From the NCBI RefSeq assembly GCF_016595215.1, contig NZ_JAENHK010000010.1:496001-560000 (forward strand): DNA of 64,000 nucleotides. Reading direction: 5' to 3'. This document shows positions 41,174 through 48,562 of this stretch, in pieces (positions within the stretch are counted from its first letter, which is position 1; every line of letters begins with the position of its first letter). The notes beneath the pieces are model-generated. The model ran no database searches, was not told where the DNA came from, and saw nothing but the letters and a program-made list of their open reading frames with translations. This stretch comes from Chryseobacterium paridis. GTDB lineage: Bacteria > Bacteroidota > Bacteroidia > Flavobacteriales > Weeksellaceae. The translations under genes were made by a program, and so were the position numbers.

Positions 41174-42040
41174 ATGGAAAAAATCTTAAAACCTATGTCC
41201 GGCTACATAACACTCGTTATTTGTCTTGTGTTGTTTGCAGCTGCTGTTTATTTTTTTATAAGCGGAGTAGACCAGAGTATTACCTATGTTGTTTTAGCCA
41301 TGTTATGCTTTCTTGCCTCTTGTTTCTTTCTCAAAGGATTAATGATCATTCAGCCTAATCATTCAAGAGTGTTGAATTTCTTCGGAAAATATGTGGGAAC
41401 AGTAAAAGATAACGGATTATTCTTTATCAACCCTTTATATTCATCACAAAAAATATCACTTCGTTCTGAAAACTTGCAGGGGCAGACCTTGAAAGTAAAT
41501 GACAAAATGGGTAATCCCATCGAAATTGCGGTGGTGATTGTGTGGAAAGTAGGAGATACCTATAGAGCTGCTTTCGATGTAGAGCGCTATTCTGATTTTG
41601 TGAGAATGCAAAGTGAGGCAGCTGTACGTCATTTAGCCATGAGTTTCCCTTATGATAATCTGGAAGATGATCATGCTCCGATTACTTTAAGAGAAGGTGG
41701 TGATAAGATCAATTCGATCCTGGAACAGGAATTAACTGACCGTCTTTCAAAAGCTGGAATAGTAATTCAGGAAGCAAGAATATCACACCTGGCTTACGCT
41801 TCTGAAATTGCAGGTGCTATGCTTCAGAGACAACAGGCTACTGCCATTGTCGCTGCAAGAACCAAAATTGTAGAAGGTGCCGTAGGAATGGTTGATCTGG
41901 CATTAAAAAAATTGTCTGAGGAAAACATCGTTGAATTGGATGATGAAAGAAAAGCAGCGATGGTGAGTAATCTGATGGTCGTGCTTTGTGGCGAAAAAGC
42001 GGCAACTCCCATCTTAAATGCAGGAACATTATATAATTAA
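41174..42040 (+). CDS. SPFH (band 7) domain membrane protein
   Basis: This 288-residue protein has two N-terminal TM segments (about 10-30 and 36-54). An SPFH domain follows (QPNHSRVLNFFGKYVGTVKDNGLFFINPLY, then KVNDKMGNPIEIAVVIVWKVGDTYRAAFDVERY). A helical stretch (AGAMLQRQQATAIVAARTKIVEGAVGMVDLAL) of the kind that drives oligomerisation in flotillins and stomatins comes next. SPFH proteins organise membrane microdomains or act as chaperones for proteases. No NfeD or protease gene accompanies it; instead a ribbon-helix-helix protein gene follows 68 bases later, as in many Bacteroidota. Confidence 0.9.
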   Translation: MEKILKPMSGYITLVICLVLFAAAVYFFISGVDQSITYVVLAMLCFLASCFFLKGLMIIQPNHSRVLNFFGKYVGTVKDNGLFFINPLYSSQKISLRSENLQGQTLKVNDKMGNPIEIAVVIVWKVGDTYRAAFDVERYSDFVRMQSEAAVRHLAMSFPYDNLEDDHAPITLREGGDKINSILEQELTDRLSKAGIVIQEARISHLAYASEIAGAMLQRQQATAIVAARTKIVEGAVGMVDLALKKLSEENIVELDDERKAAMVSNLMVVLCGEKAATPILNAGTLYN

Positions 42041-42108
42041 AATCCTTAATTAATAGGAAGGCTTGAAAACCTGATTAGGTTTCAGTCTGAAATTTCTAAA
42101 AATAAAAA

Positions 42109-42303
42109 ATGAAACCTCAAAAATCTCAAAATTCTTCCGAAAGTACCCCAAAAGGCAAAAAGTCCTTTGTGATAAGGATCGAAGAATCTACTTACAAACT
42201 TCTTGAAAAATGGGCGAATGATGAGTTCAGAAGTGTAAATGGACAAATTGAGTATTTGCTTCATCAGAGCCTTGTGGAGTCGGGAAGGAAGAAAAAAGAA
42301 TAA
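42109..42303 (+). CDS. Arc-like ribbon-helix-helix protein
   Basis: This 64-residue protein contains KKSFVIRIEESTYKLLEKWANDEFRSVNGQIEYLLHQSL, a ribbon-helix-helix fold: the strand FVIRI pairs between subunits, followed by two helices. It has a basic N-terminus and C-terminus. Such small proteins usually repress transcription as dimers. No toxin gene is adjacent, so it is not a toxin-antitoxin antitoxin on this evidence. Its constant neighbour in the family is the SPFH gene, so it may tune that gene or act with it; this is inference. Confidence 0.82.
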   Translation: MKPQKSQNSSESTPKGKKSFVIRIEESTYKLLEKWANDEFRSVNGQIEYLLHQSLVESGRKKKE

Positions 42304-42472
42304 TTTATAGTGAAAGGCTAAAAGGCAGAATCACAAAATTGCTGAATAGGTAGTAATGGAAAGTTGAAAATTGAAAGTTGAAAATTTTTGATTTTCTCGT
42401 ACCTTAAAGACAATGCGTTTTTTGTAATTACGCCTTTGCGATTAACAAAAATAACCTATGAATCTTACAAAG

Positions 42473-42507
42473 AAAAGAAAGCAGAGACAATTTCTCTGCT
42501 TTCTTTT
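42473..42507. terminator. Bidirectional terminator
   Basis: A 15-bp perfect stem (AAAAGAAAGCAGAGA / TCTCTGCTTTCTTTT) with a CAATT loop serves the SPFH-RHH genes from one side and the 64-residue gene from the other. Confidence 0.85.
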
Positions 42508-42530
42508 TATTTTAAATAATCAGCTCTGTT

Positions 42531-42725
42531 TTAATCGAATAGAGCTGTTACGTAATTGCTAATAATACTCCAGAAGTTTTTTCCAAGAAAATAGATGAGA
42601 GTGGAAGTAATAATACCTTTTACGGTAAAAAATATGATCCCTCCAATTCCAAAACGCTTCACCCATTGTCTCCATTTTGAAGTATTTTCTTTTGCAGGTT
42701 CGTTTATTGGTTTATTATTTTCCAT
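42531..42725 (-). CDS. Small hypothetical single-pass membrane protein
   Basis: In this 64-residue protein a polar, Asn/Pro/Lys-rich N-terminus and a basic WRQWVKRFG stretch precede one hydrophobic helix (about residues 27-52, IGGIIFFTVKGIITSTLIYFLG). Similar alanine-poor single-pass proteins are common in Chryseobacterium, and no function is known. It is bounded by a terminator on one side and is transcribed alone. The coding assignment rests on the sensible start, the positive-inside charge and the terminator placed right after its stop. Confidence 0.6.
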   Translation of the reverse strand: MENNKPINEPAKENTSKWRQWVKRFGIGGIIFFTVKGIITSTLIYFLGKNFWSIISNYVTALFD

Positions 42726-42807
42726 TTCTGAAATTAAAATATTGATTCTACAAAGATAACCATGTTTATAATTAGTCCAAATAAAAAAGGTATTGAAAAT
42801 TAAAATT

Positions 42808-42836
42808 TTGCGTTTCGCATAATATTTTTATCTTTA
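42808..42836 (+). promoter_or_regulatory. Promoter of the lysine-degradation genes
   Basis: TTG at 42808-42810, an 18-base spacer and TATCTTTA at 42829-42836 give one mismatch to the TTG/TAnnTTTG consensus. The ATG is 23 bases downstream. Confidence 0.55.
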
Positions 42837-42859
42837 GAGAAAACGAAAAGGAATATTTT

Positions 42860-44410
42860 ATGTCTAAAAAAGTCAAGGATTTCGGTATCGAGAAATCCCT
42901 TAAAAATCTAGGTATTAAAGAGGACAACAAAGGAACTTCTGTAGGAGGAAAATACTTTGCAGCAGGAAAGACAATAGAAAGTTACTCTCCTGTAGATGGA
43001 AAGCTCATAGCAAAAATAAAGACTTCCAATGAAGCCGATTATGAAAAGGTAATTCAATCCGCTCAAAAGGCGTTTCAGGAATTTAGGTTGATCCCGGCTC
43101 CTAAAAGAGGGGAAATCGTAAGACAGTTAGGTCTTAAATTAAGAGAATATAAAGATGATTTAGGAAAACTTGTTTCTTATGAAATGGGAAAATCCTTACA
43201 AGAAGGTCTTGGTGAAGTTCAGGAAATGATTGATATCTGCGATTTCGCAGTTGGTCTATCCAGACAGCTTCACGGATATACGATGCATTCAGAAAGACCA
43301 GGTCACAGAATGTATGAACAATATCACCCGCTAGGGATTGTTGGAATCATTACTGCATTTAACTTTCCGGTAGCTGTTTGGGCTTGGAACACGGCACTTT
43401 CATGGATCTGTGGAAATGTAACGATCTGGAAGCCTTCAGAGAAAACACCTTTCTGTGCGATCGCATGTCAAAATATCTTAGCAGAAGTTTTAAAAGAAAA
43501 TAAACTTTCTGAAGGAATTTCTAGTGTATTGGTTTCAGATCATGAGATCGGACAAAAATTAGTCGAAGATAAACGTGTTTCATTAATCTCTTTCACAGGT
43601 TCTACAAGAGTAGGAAGAATGGTTTCTTCTAAAGTAGCTGAAAGATTCGGTAAGTCGATCCTTGAATTGGGAGGAAATAATGCAATCATTATCTCTAAAG
43701 ATGCTGATCTTGATATGTCAATTATCGGAGCTGTATTTGGAGCTGTAGGAACAGCAGGACAAAGATGTACTTCAACGAGAAGACTGATCATTCACGAAAG
43801 CGTTTACGACGAAGTGAAAAACAGATTGGTAAAAGCTTATGGACAATTGAAGATCGGAAATCCTTTAGATGAAAATAATCATGTAGGACCACTAATTGAC
43901 ACGGGTGCTGTTACACAATATGAAGAGTCTATCAAAAAGTGTAAGAAAGAAGGAGGTAAATTCATTGTGGAAGGAGGAGTTCTAAGCGGTAAAGATTATG
44001 AATCCGGATGTTATGTAAAACCATGTATCGCAGAAGTTAAAAACTCATACGAAATTGTACAGCACGAAACTTTTGCCCCTATCTTATATTTAATAAAATA
44101 TAAAACGCTTGACGAAGCAATTGCTATCCAAAACGATGTTCCTCAAGGATTATCTTCTGCAATTATGACTCAGAACTTAAGAGAAGCAGAATTATTCCTT
44201 TCTCATGCAGGATCAGACTGTGGAATTGCTAACGTAAATATTGGTACTTCAGGTGCTGAGATCGGTGGAGCTTTCGGTGGTGAAAAAGAAACAGGAGGTG
44301 GTAGAGAATCAGGTTCTGATGTTTGGAAATACTATATGAGAAGACAAACAAATACCATCAATTACACTACGAGCCTACCTTTGGCACAAGGAATTAAATT
44401 TGATATTTAA
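42860..44410 (+). CDS. pcd: Aldehyde dehydrogenase, probable piperideine-6-carboxylate dehydrogenase
   Basis: This NAD(P)-dependent enzyme probably oxidises L-aminoadipate 6-semialdehyde (in equilibrium with piperideine-6-carboxylate) to L-2-aminoadipate. The 516 residues have the full aldehyde dehydrogenase set: FNFPVAVWAWNTAL, WKPSEKTP, SFTGSTRVGR, general-base Glu269 in ILELGGNNA and nucleophile Cys303 in GTAGQRCTSTRRL, plus HETFAPILY. The closest family is the ALDH7/AmaB type. The gene for lysine 6-transaminase follows 106 bases later. The pair lat-pcd is known from Flavobacterium lutescens, which supports this substrate over other aldehydes. Confidence 0.88.
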   Translation: MSKKVKDFGIEKSLKNLGIKEDNKGTSVGGKYFAAGKTIESYSPVDGKLIAKIKTSNEADYEKVIQSAQKAFQEFRLIPAPKRGEIVRQLGLKLREYKDDLGKLVSYEMGKSLQEGLGEVQEMIDICDFAVGLSRQLHGYTMHSERPGHRMYEQYHPLGIVGIITAFNFPVAVWAWNTALSWICGNVTIWKPSEKTPFCAIACQNILAEVLKENKLSEGISSVLVSDHEIGQKLVEDKRVSLISFTGSTRVGRMVSSKVAERFGKSILELGGNNAIIISKDADLDMSIIGAVFGAVGTAGQRCTSTRRLIIHESVYDEVKNRLVKAYGQLKIGNPLDENNHVGPLIDTGAVTQYEESIKKCKKEGGKFIVEGGVLSGKDYESGCYVKPCIAEVKNSYEIVQHETFAPILYLIKYKTLDEAIAIQNDVPQGLSSAIMTQNLREAELFLSHAGSDCGIANVNIGTSGAEIGGAFGGEKETGGGRESGSDVWKYYMRRQTNTINYTTSLPLAQGIKFDI

Positions 44411-44516
44411 CAAAAAAAACATTTAAATCATTTAAAGATTTAAGAATTTAAAAATTAATACCCATGAATGCTTATACCTTTTAATCATTCAATTTTTAAA
44501 TCACATCAAAAATATT

Positions 44517-45842
44517 ATGGAACAAACAATTGATATAAAAGCAAATAAAGTTAAAGAGACAGTAGGGAAACACGTTCTTGCGGATGGTTTTGATTTCGTA
44601 ATGGATATCGAAAGATCTCATGGATCATGGTTATATGACAAACTTACTGAAAAAGAGTATCTGGATATGTTTTCTATGTTTGCATCTGCATCGGTAGGAT
44701 ACAACCACCCTTATATCGTTAGCAAATCAGAATGGTTAGGGAAAATGGCAGTTAACAAGCCGACTCTTGCTGACGTTTATTCTGAAGAGTACGCTCACTT
44801 TTTAGAAGTTTTTGAAAGAGTAGTTATTCCTGAAGAATTACAATATGCCTTTTTTATTGAGGGCGGAACTTTAGGGGTTGAAAATGCGATGAAAGCATGC
44901 TTCGACTGGAAAACCCGTAAAAACTTCGAAAAAGGACTTCATACAGAAGCTGGAATTTGCATTCACTTCAGACAAGCATTCCATGGAAGAAGTGGTTATA
45001 CTTTAAGCTTAACCAATACTTCTGATCCTAGAAAATATCAGTATTTCCCAATGTTTGATTGGCCAAGAATTCTTAATCCGAAATTATCTTTCCCAATTAC
45101 AGAAGAGAATTTAGCAGAAACTATTAAAAACGAACAACTTGCATTAGTACACATCGGAGAAGCTATCATGGCAAATCCTGATAAAGTGGCTTGTATCATT
45201 ATTGAGCCTATTCAGGCTGAAGGTGGAGATAATCATTTCAGAGATGAGTTTCTTGTTGAGCTAAGAAGAATTTGTGATGAGCAAGAGATTTTATTGATTT
45301 TTGACGAAGTACAAACTGGTATTGGAATCACCGGAGAAATGTGGGCTTTCCAACATTTCACTGCAAAGCCTGATATCATTTCTTTTGGTAAAAAAGCACA
45401 GGTATGTGGAGTTTTAGCTAACAAAGAAAAGTTTGATCAGATCCCTAATAACGTTTTCAGAGAGAGTTCAAGGATTAATTCTACGTTCGGAGGAAACTTT
45501 ATTGATATGCTTCGTTTCCAATTGGTAATGGAAGTGATTGAAAAAGAAAACCTTGTTGAAAATGCGAAACTGGTCGGTGAGTATCTATTAGAAGGTTTAC
45601 AGGACTTAGCTCAAAAATACCCTGAGAAAATCTCCAATGCAAGAGGAAGAGGATTAATGTGTGCAATAGACCTGCCTTCAGGAGAACAAAGAAATCAATT
45701 AATCAATGAGCTTTTCAAAGATGGCTTGATCATTTTATCATGTGGAGACCAATCGGTTCGTTTTAGACCACATTTGAATGTTTCAAGAGAAGAAATTCAA
45801 TTGGCTTTGGACAAAATTGAAAATAATATTAACAAAATTTAA
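44517..45842 (+). CDS. lat: L-lysine 6-transaminase
   Basis: This PLP enzyme moves the epsilon-amino group of lysine to 2-oxoglutarate, giving aminoadipate semialdehyde. The 441-residue class III aminotransferase has FASASVGYNHPYI, the FHGRSGYTLSLTNT segment, IIEPIQAEGGDNHFR, the LIFDEVQTGIG aspartate that holds the pyridine ring, and the PLP lysine in SFGKKAQVCGV (Lys292 or its neighbour). FGGNFIDMLR and RFRPHLNVS near the end also match this subfamily. The pathway continues with the upstream dehydrogenase to aminoadipate. Whether it degrades lysine or makes aminoadipate for another product is not shown. Confidence 0.93.
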   Translation: MEQTIDIKANKVKETVGKHVLADGFDFVMDIERSHGSWLYDKLTEKEYLDMFSMFASASVGYNHPYIVSKSEWLGKMAVNKPTLADVYSEEYAHFLEVFERVVIPEELQYAFFIEGGTLGVENAMKACFDWKTRKNFEKGLHTEAGICIHFRQAFHGRSGYTLSLTNTSDPRKYQYFPMFDWPRILNPKLSFPITEENLAETIKNEQLALVHIGEAIMANPDKVACIIIEPIQAEGGDNHFRDEFLVELRRICDEQEILLIFDEVQTGIGITGEMWAFQHFTAKPDIISFGKKAQVCGVLANKEKFDQIPNNVFRESSRINSTFGGNFIDMLRFQLVMEVIEKENLVENAKLVGEYLLEGLQDLAQKYPEKISNARGRGLMCAIDLPSGEQRNQLINELFKDGLIILSCGDQSVRFRPHLNVSREEIQLALDKIENNINKI

Positions 45843-45905
45843 AACCGCGGATTTGTGATTTAGGAAAAATCTTACTATATTTAGATATTCAAAAAAGGAT
45901 AAAAT

Positions 45906-46136
45906 ATGGAAAGAAGTACGCGAGTATCAGTTTTTGAAAGTGATAATCCTTCAGAAATTCAGTTGATCAAGTCTAAATTAGATGACGCCCAAATCACAAA
46001 TACGGTTGAAAATAATTACCTCACTTTTACAACAACGCCAACGGCAACATCGTTAAAAGTTATGGTAGATTTAGAGGATGAGAAAAAAGCATTCGAAATT
46101 ATTGACACTTTTATACAACAAAGTGCAAACCAATAA
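45906..46136 (+). CDS. DUF2007 (putative signal-transducing) protein
   Basis: The 76-residue protein has the short DUF2007 pattern: RVSVFESDNPSEIQLIKSKLDDAQITNTVENN, a strand-turn-strand with ATSLKVMVDLEDEKKAFEIID. Its fold resembles the PII/ACT-like ferredoxin-type sandwich, and its function is unknown. It begins 63 bases after lat on the same strand and is followed by a terminator, so it may be the last gene of that transcript. No signal peptide is present. Confidence 0.85.
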   Translation: MERSTRVSVFESDNPSEIQLIKSKLDDAQITNTVENNYLTFTTTPTATSLKVMVDLEDEKKAFEIIDTFIQQSANQ

Positions 46137-46168
46137 AACAATTTCATAATTTTAAATTTTACTACTTC

Positions 46169-46207
46169 AAACCGAAAATTAATTTAATTAGTTTTCGGTT
46201 TTTTTAT
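46169..46207. terminator. Terminator after the DUF2007 gene
   Basis: AAACCGAAAA / TTTTCGGTTT (10 bp) with a 13-base AT-rich loop is followed by TTTTTTA, 32 bases after the stop. Confidence 0.8.
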
Positions 46208-46291
46208 TTAAATTTAATGCTACAGAAATATAAAAGATTTAAAATAGTCTTAATTTTCCATCTTTTAATTCTTTTCAATAATTAAAGACAT

Positions 46292-46804
46292 ATGACGCAG
46301 CAAATTAAGTTCAGACAGGCCGAAGTTAAAGACAGAAATATAATCTGGGAAATTATTCAACAGGCGATTGAACGAAGAAAAGCAGATGGAAGTACACAAT
46401 GGCAGAATGGATATCCTAATGCTGATACCGTAGAAAGTGATATTGCCAAAGGTTTTGGTTTTGTTCTTACCATCGATGAAGCTGTTGCAGTATATGTCGC
46501 TTTAATATTCAATGATGAGCCTGCTTACAGTACTATTGAAGGTGCGTGGTTAAGTGATGGTGAATTCGTTGTAGTACATCGGGTAGCTGTTTCTGAAGAT
46601 TTCGCCGGACAGGGTTTAGTAAAAAAGCTATTTGATTATATTGAAGAATATACAAAATCTCAGGGAGTGCAAAGTGTAAAAGTAGACACTAATTATGATA
46701 ATATTGCCATGCTAAAAATTCTTGAAAAACAGGGGTATTCCTATTGTGGTGAAGTTGTTTTAGCAGGCGGTGTAAGAAAAGCATTTGAGAAGATTATAAT
46801 TTGA
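46292..46804 (+). CDS. GNAT-family N-acetyltransferase
   Basis: This 170-residue acetyltransferase shows the GNAT core: KFRQAEVKDRNIIWEIIQQAI at the start, the acetyl-CoA-binding segment VHRVAVSEDFAGQGLVKKLFDYIEEY (Q/R-x-x-G-x-G/A-type loop), VDTNYDNIAMLKILEKQGYSYCGEV in motif B, and a beta-bulge before it. The acceptor is unknown. Many relatives acetylate ribosomal proteins, antibiotics or small amines. It is monocistronic between a terminator and the efflux operon. Confidence 0.9.
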   Translation: MTQQIKFRQAEVKDRNIIWEIIQQAIERRKADGSTQWQNGYPNADTVESDIAKGFGFVLTIDEAVAVYVALIFNDEPAYSTIEGAWLSDGEFVVVHRVAVSEDFAGQGLVKKLFDYIEEYTKSQGVQSVKVDTNYDNIAMLKILEKQGYSYCGEVVLAGGVRKAFEKIII

Positions 46805-46877
46805 GTAAAAAGTTAAATCCTTTTTCATTGAATTTTTAAAACGCTATATATTTATAAACTCTATTGGGGTTGTTCGT

Positions 46878-46904
46878 TTAGTTCTGAACTAATTTATACT
46901 TTTG
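46878..46904 (+). promoter_or_regulatory. Efflux operon promoter with overlapping palindrome
   Basis: TTAGTTC-T-GAACTAA (46878-46892) is a perfect 15-base inverted repeat around one central base. TACTTTTG at 46897-46904 fits the -7 consensus. A TTG lies at 46870-46872 (24-base spacing, rather long). A regulator bound here would block polymerase, so this is the likely operator of the GbsR-like protein encoded next. Confidence 0.6.
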
Positions 46905-46920
46905 CTCAAATTTGTATATT

Positions 46921-47376
46921 ATGCATAAAAGTATAGAAGTTGATGAAAAAATTTTTCAGGATGCCGTAAAATTTTATGGTACATCCCTGAATATACCTCC
47001 ATTAGCTTCAAAAATATATGCTTATCTCATTTTTGATTTTGAAAAAGTAGGAATTACTTTTGACGAATTTGTAGAAGTACTTTCTGCCAGTAAAAGTTCC
47101 GTTTCCACCAGCATTTCATTGTTATTAAACTCACAGCTTATTATTGATCATAATAAGATGGATGAGCGGAAAAGGTATTTTTTTATCAATGATGAGCATA
47201 TGAAAATAAGATTTGAAAAAATAGTTCAAAGATTACAGGATGAACTCAAATTATTAGATGATTTAAACAATTTTAGAAAAGTAAAAGATGAAGACTACAA
47301 TGAAAAACTTACCATTTATAAGGCGCTACTAAATAAAAATATTTCAAATATTCAGGAATCAATTAATAAACTATAA
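46921..47376 (+). CDS. GbsR/MarR-like transcriptional regulator of the efflux operon
   Basis: This 151-residue winged-helix protein begins FQDAVKFYGTSLNIPPLASKIYAYLIF. A recognition helix with FVEVLSASKSSVSTSISLLLNSQLI, a wing (DHNKMDERKRYFFINDEH) and a C-terminal coiled helix for dimerisation follow. This matches the GbsR branch of the MarR superfamily. ATG 46921 is chosen over an in-frame ATG at 46912 because it is closer to the family start; only three residues are at stake. Its stop lies one base before the adaptor gene, so regulator and pump are co-translated. It is probably an autorepressor. Confidence 0.85.
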   Translation: MHKSIEVDEKIFQDAVKFYGTSLNIPPLASKIYAYLIFDFEKVGITFDEFVEVLSASKSSVSTSISLLLNSQLIIDHNKMDERKRYFFINDEHMKIRFEKIVQRLQDELKLLDDLNNFRKVKDEDYNEKLTIYKALLNKNISNIQESINKL

Positions 47377-47377
47377 A

Positions 47378-48562
47378 ATGACAAATAAACTAATCATACT
47401 TTCTGTTGCAGCGTTTTCATTAACAGCTTGCAAAAAAGAAGCTCCGAAACAGGATGATGCAAAGCCTTATCCGGTGATTTCGGTAGAACAAAAAAATATC
47501 ATTGGATATCAAACATTTCCAGCCAGTATCCAGGGTAGAGTGAATAATGATGTAAGAGCTAAGATTCAAGGTTATATTACTCAGCTTTTAGTAGATGAAG
47601 GACAATATGTGACAAAAGGGCAACCTTTATTCCGTCTGGAAACAAATATACTAACGGAAAATGCGGCCGCAGCAAAAGCAGGAATCGGTGCTGCAGAATC
47701 TACGATTGCAGCAGCACAAGCTTCGGTAAATGCCGCACAGGTAGAAGTGAACAAACTGAAGCCTCTTGTAGCAAAGAATATCATCAGTAATGTTCAACTT
47801 CAAACGGCGCAGGCTAATCTATCTCAGGCTCAGGCTCAGTTACAACAGGCTATTGCCTCAAAACATCAGGCAACAGCTAATTACAAAGGAGTAGAAGCAA
47901 ACATTGAATATTCTATTATCCGTGCTCCTATTTCTGGGGTTGTTGGAAAACTTCCTTTAAAAGTGGGAAGTTTGGTAGGACCAACTGATCAGAATCCATT
48001 AACAACAATTTCAGATACTTCTCAGGTATTTGCTTATTTTTCAATGAATGAAAAAGAGTATTTCAACTTTTTAGAGAAATCAGTAGGAGCTACTATGCCA
48101 GAGAAAATTAAAAATCTTCCAATGGTTGATTTACAATTGGCTAATGGAAGCCTTTATCCTGAAAAAGGGAAGATCGAGGCGATCACAGGACAAATTGATC
48201 CTACTACAGGAACAATCCAGTTCAGAGTAGCATTTTCAAATGCCCAAAAATTATTAAGCAACGGGAACAGTGGAACGATAAGATTGCCAAAAGCATATGA
48301 TAATGTGTTAGTCGTTCCAGAAAGTGCAACTTACGAGCAACAAGGAATTGTTTACGTATATAAAGTTGAAAAGGATACTGCTAAAAACGTAGTAGTAAAT
48401 GTAATTGACAGAATTGATAACATGGCGTTATTAAAATCAGGAATAAATAAAGGAGAGACTATTGTGGCAGCAGGTATCGGTGGATTGAAATCCGGGACTC
48501 CTGTAAAGCCAAAACCTATAAAAATGGATAGCCTGGTTCAATCTATAAAACCGAAATTCTAA
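47378..48562 (+). CDS. RND efflux periplasmic adaptor (membrane fusion) lipoprotein
   Basis: This 394-residue protein of the AcrA/MexA group links the pump to the outer-membrane channel. A lipoprotein signal (SLTACKKEAPK, Cys19) is followed by a barrel-sandwich half (RVNNDVRAKIQGYITQLLVDEGQYVTKGQPLFRLE). Next come a long Ala/Gln-rich helical hairpin (about residues 95-165), the other lipoyl half (YSIIRAPISGVVGKLPLKVGSLVG) and the beta-barrel with a membrane-proximal domain (VPESATYEQQGIVYVYKVE). Its stop overlaps the start of the pump gene by one base (TAATG). Confidence 0.95.
   Translation: MTNKLIILSVAAFSLTACKKEAPKQDDAKPYPVISVEQKNIIGYQTFPASIQGRVNNDVRAKIQGYITQLLVDEGQYVTKGQPLFRLETNILTENAAAAKAGIGAAESTIAAAQASVNAAQVEVNKLKPLVAKNIISNVQLQTAQANLSQAQAQLQQAIASKHQATANYKGVEANIEYSIIRAPISGVVGKLPLKVGSLVGPTDQNPLTTISDTSQVFAYFSMNEKEYFNFLEKSVGATMPEKIKNLPMVDLQLANGSLYPEKGKIEAITGQIDPTTGTIQFRVAFSNAQKLLSNGNSGTIRLPKAYDNVLVVPESATYEQQGIVYVYKVEKDTAKNVVVNVIDRIDNMALLKSGINKGETIVAAGIGGLKSGTPVKPKPIKMDSLVQSIKPKF

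Noticed and set aside
42109..42303. Toxin-antitoxin module based on the ribbon-helix-helix protein
   Set aside because: No small toxin gene precedes or follows it. The neighbours are an SPFH gene and a terminator.
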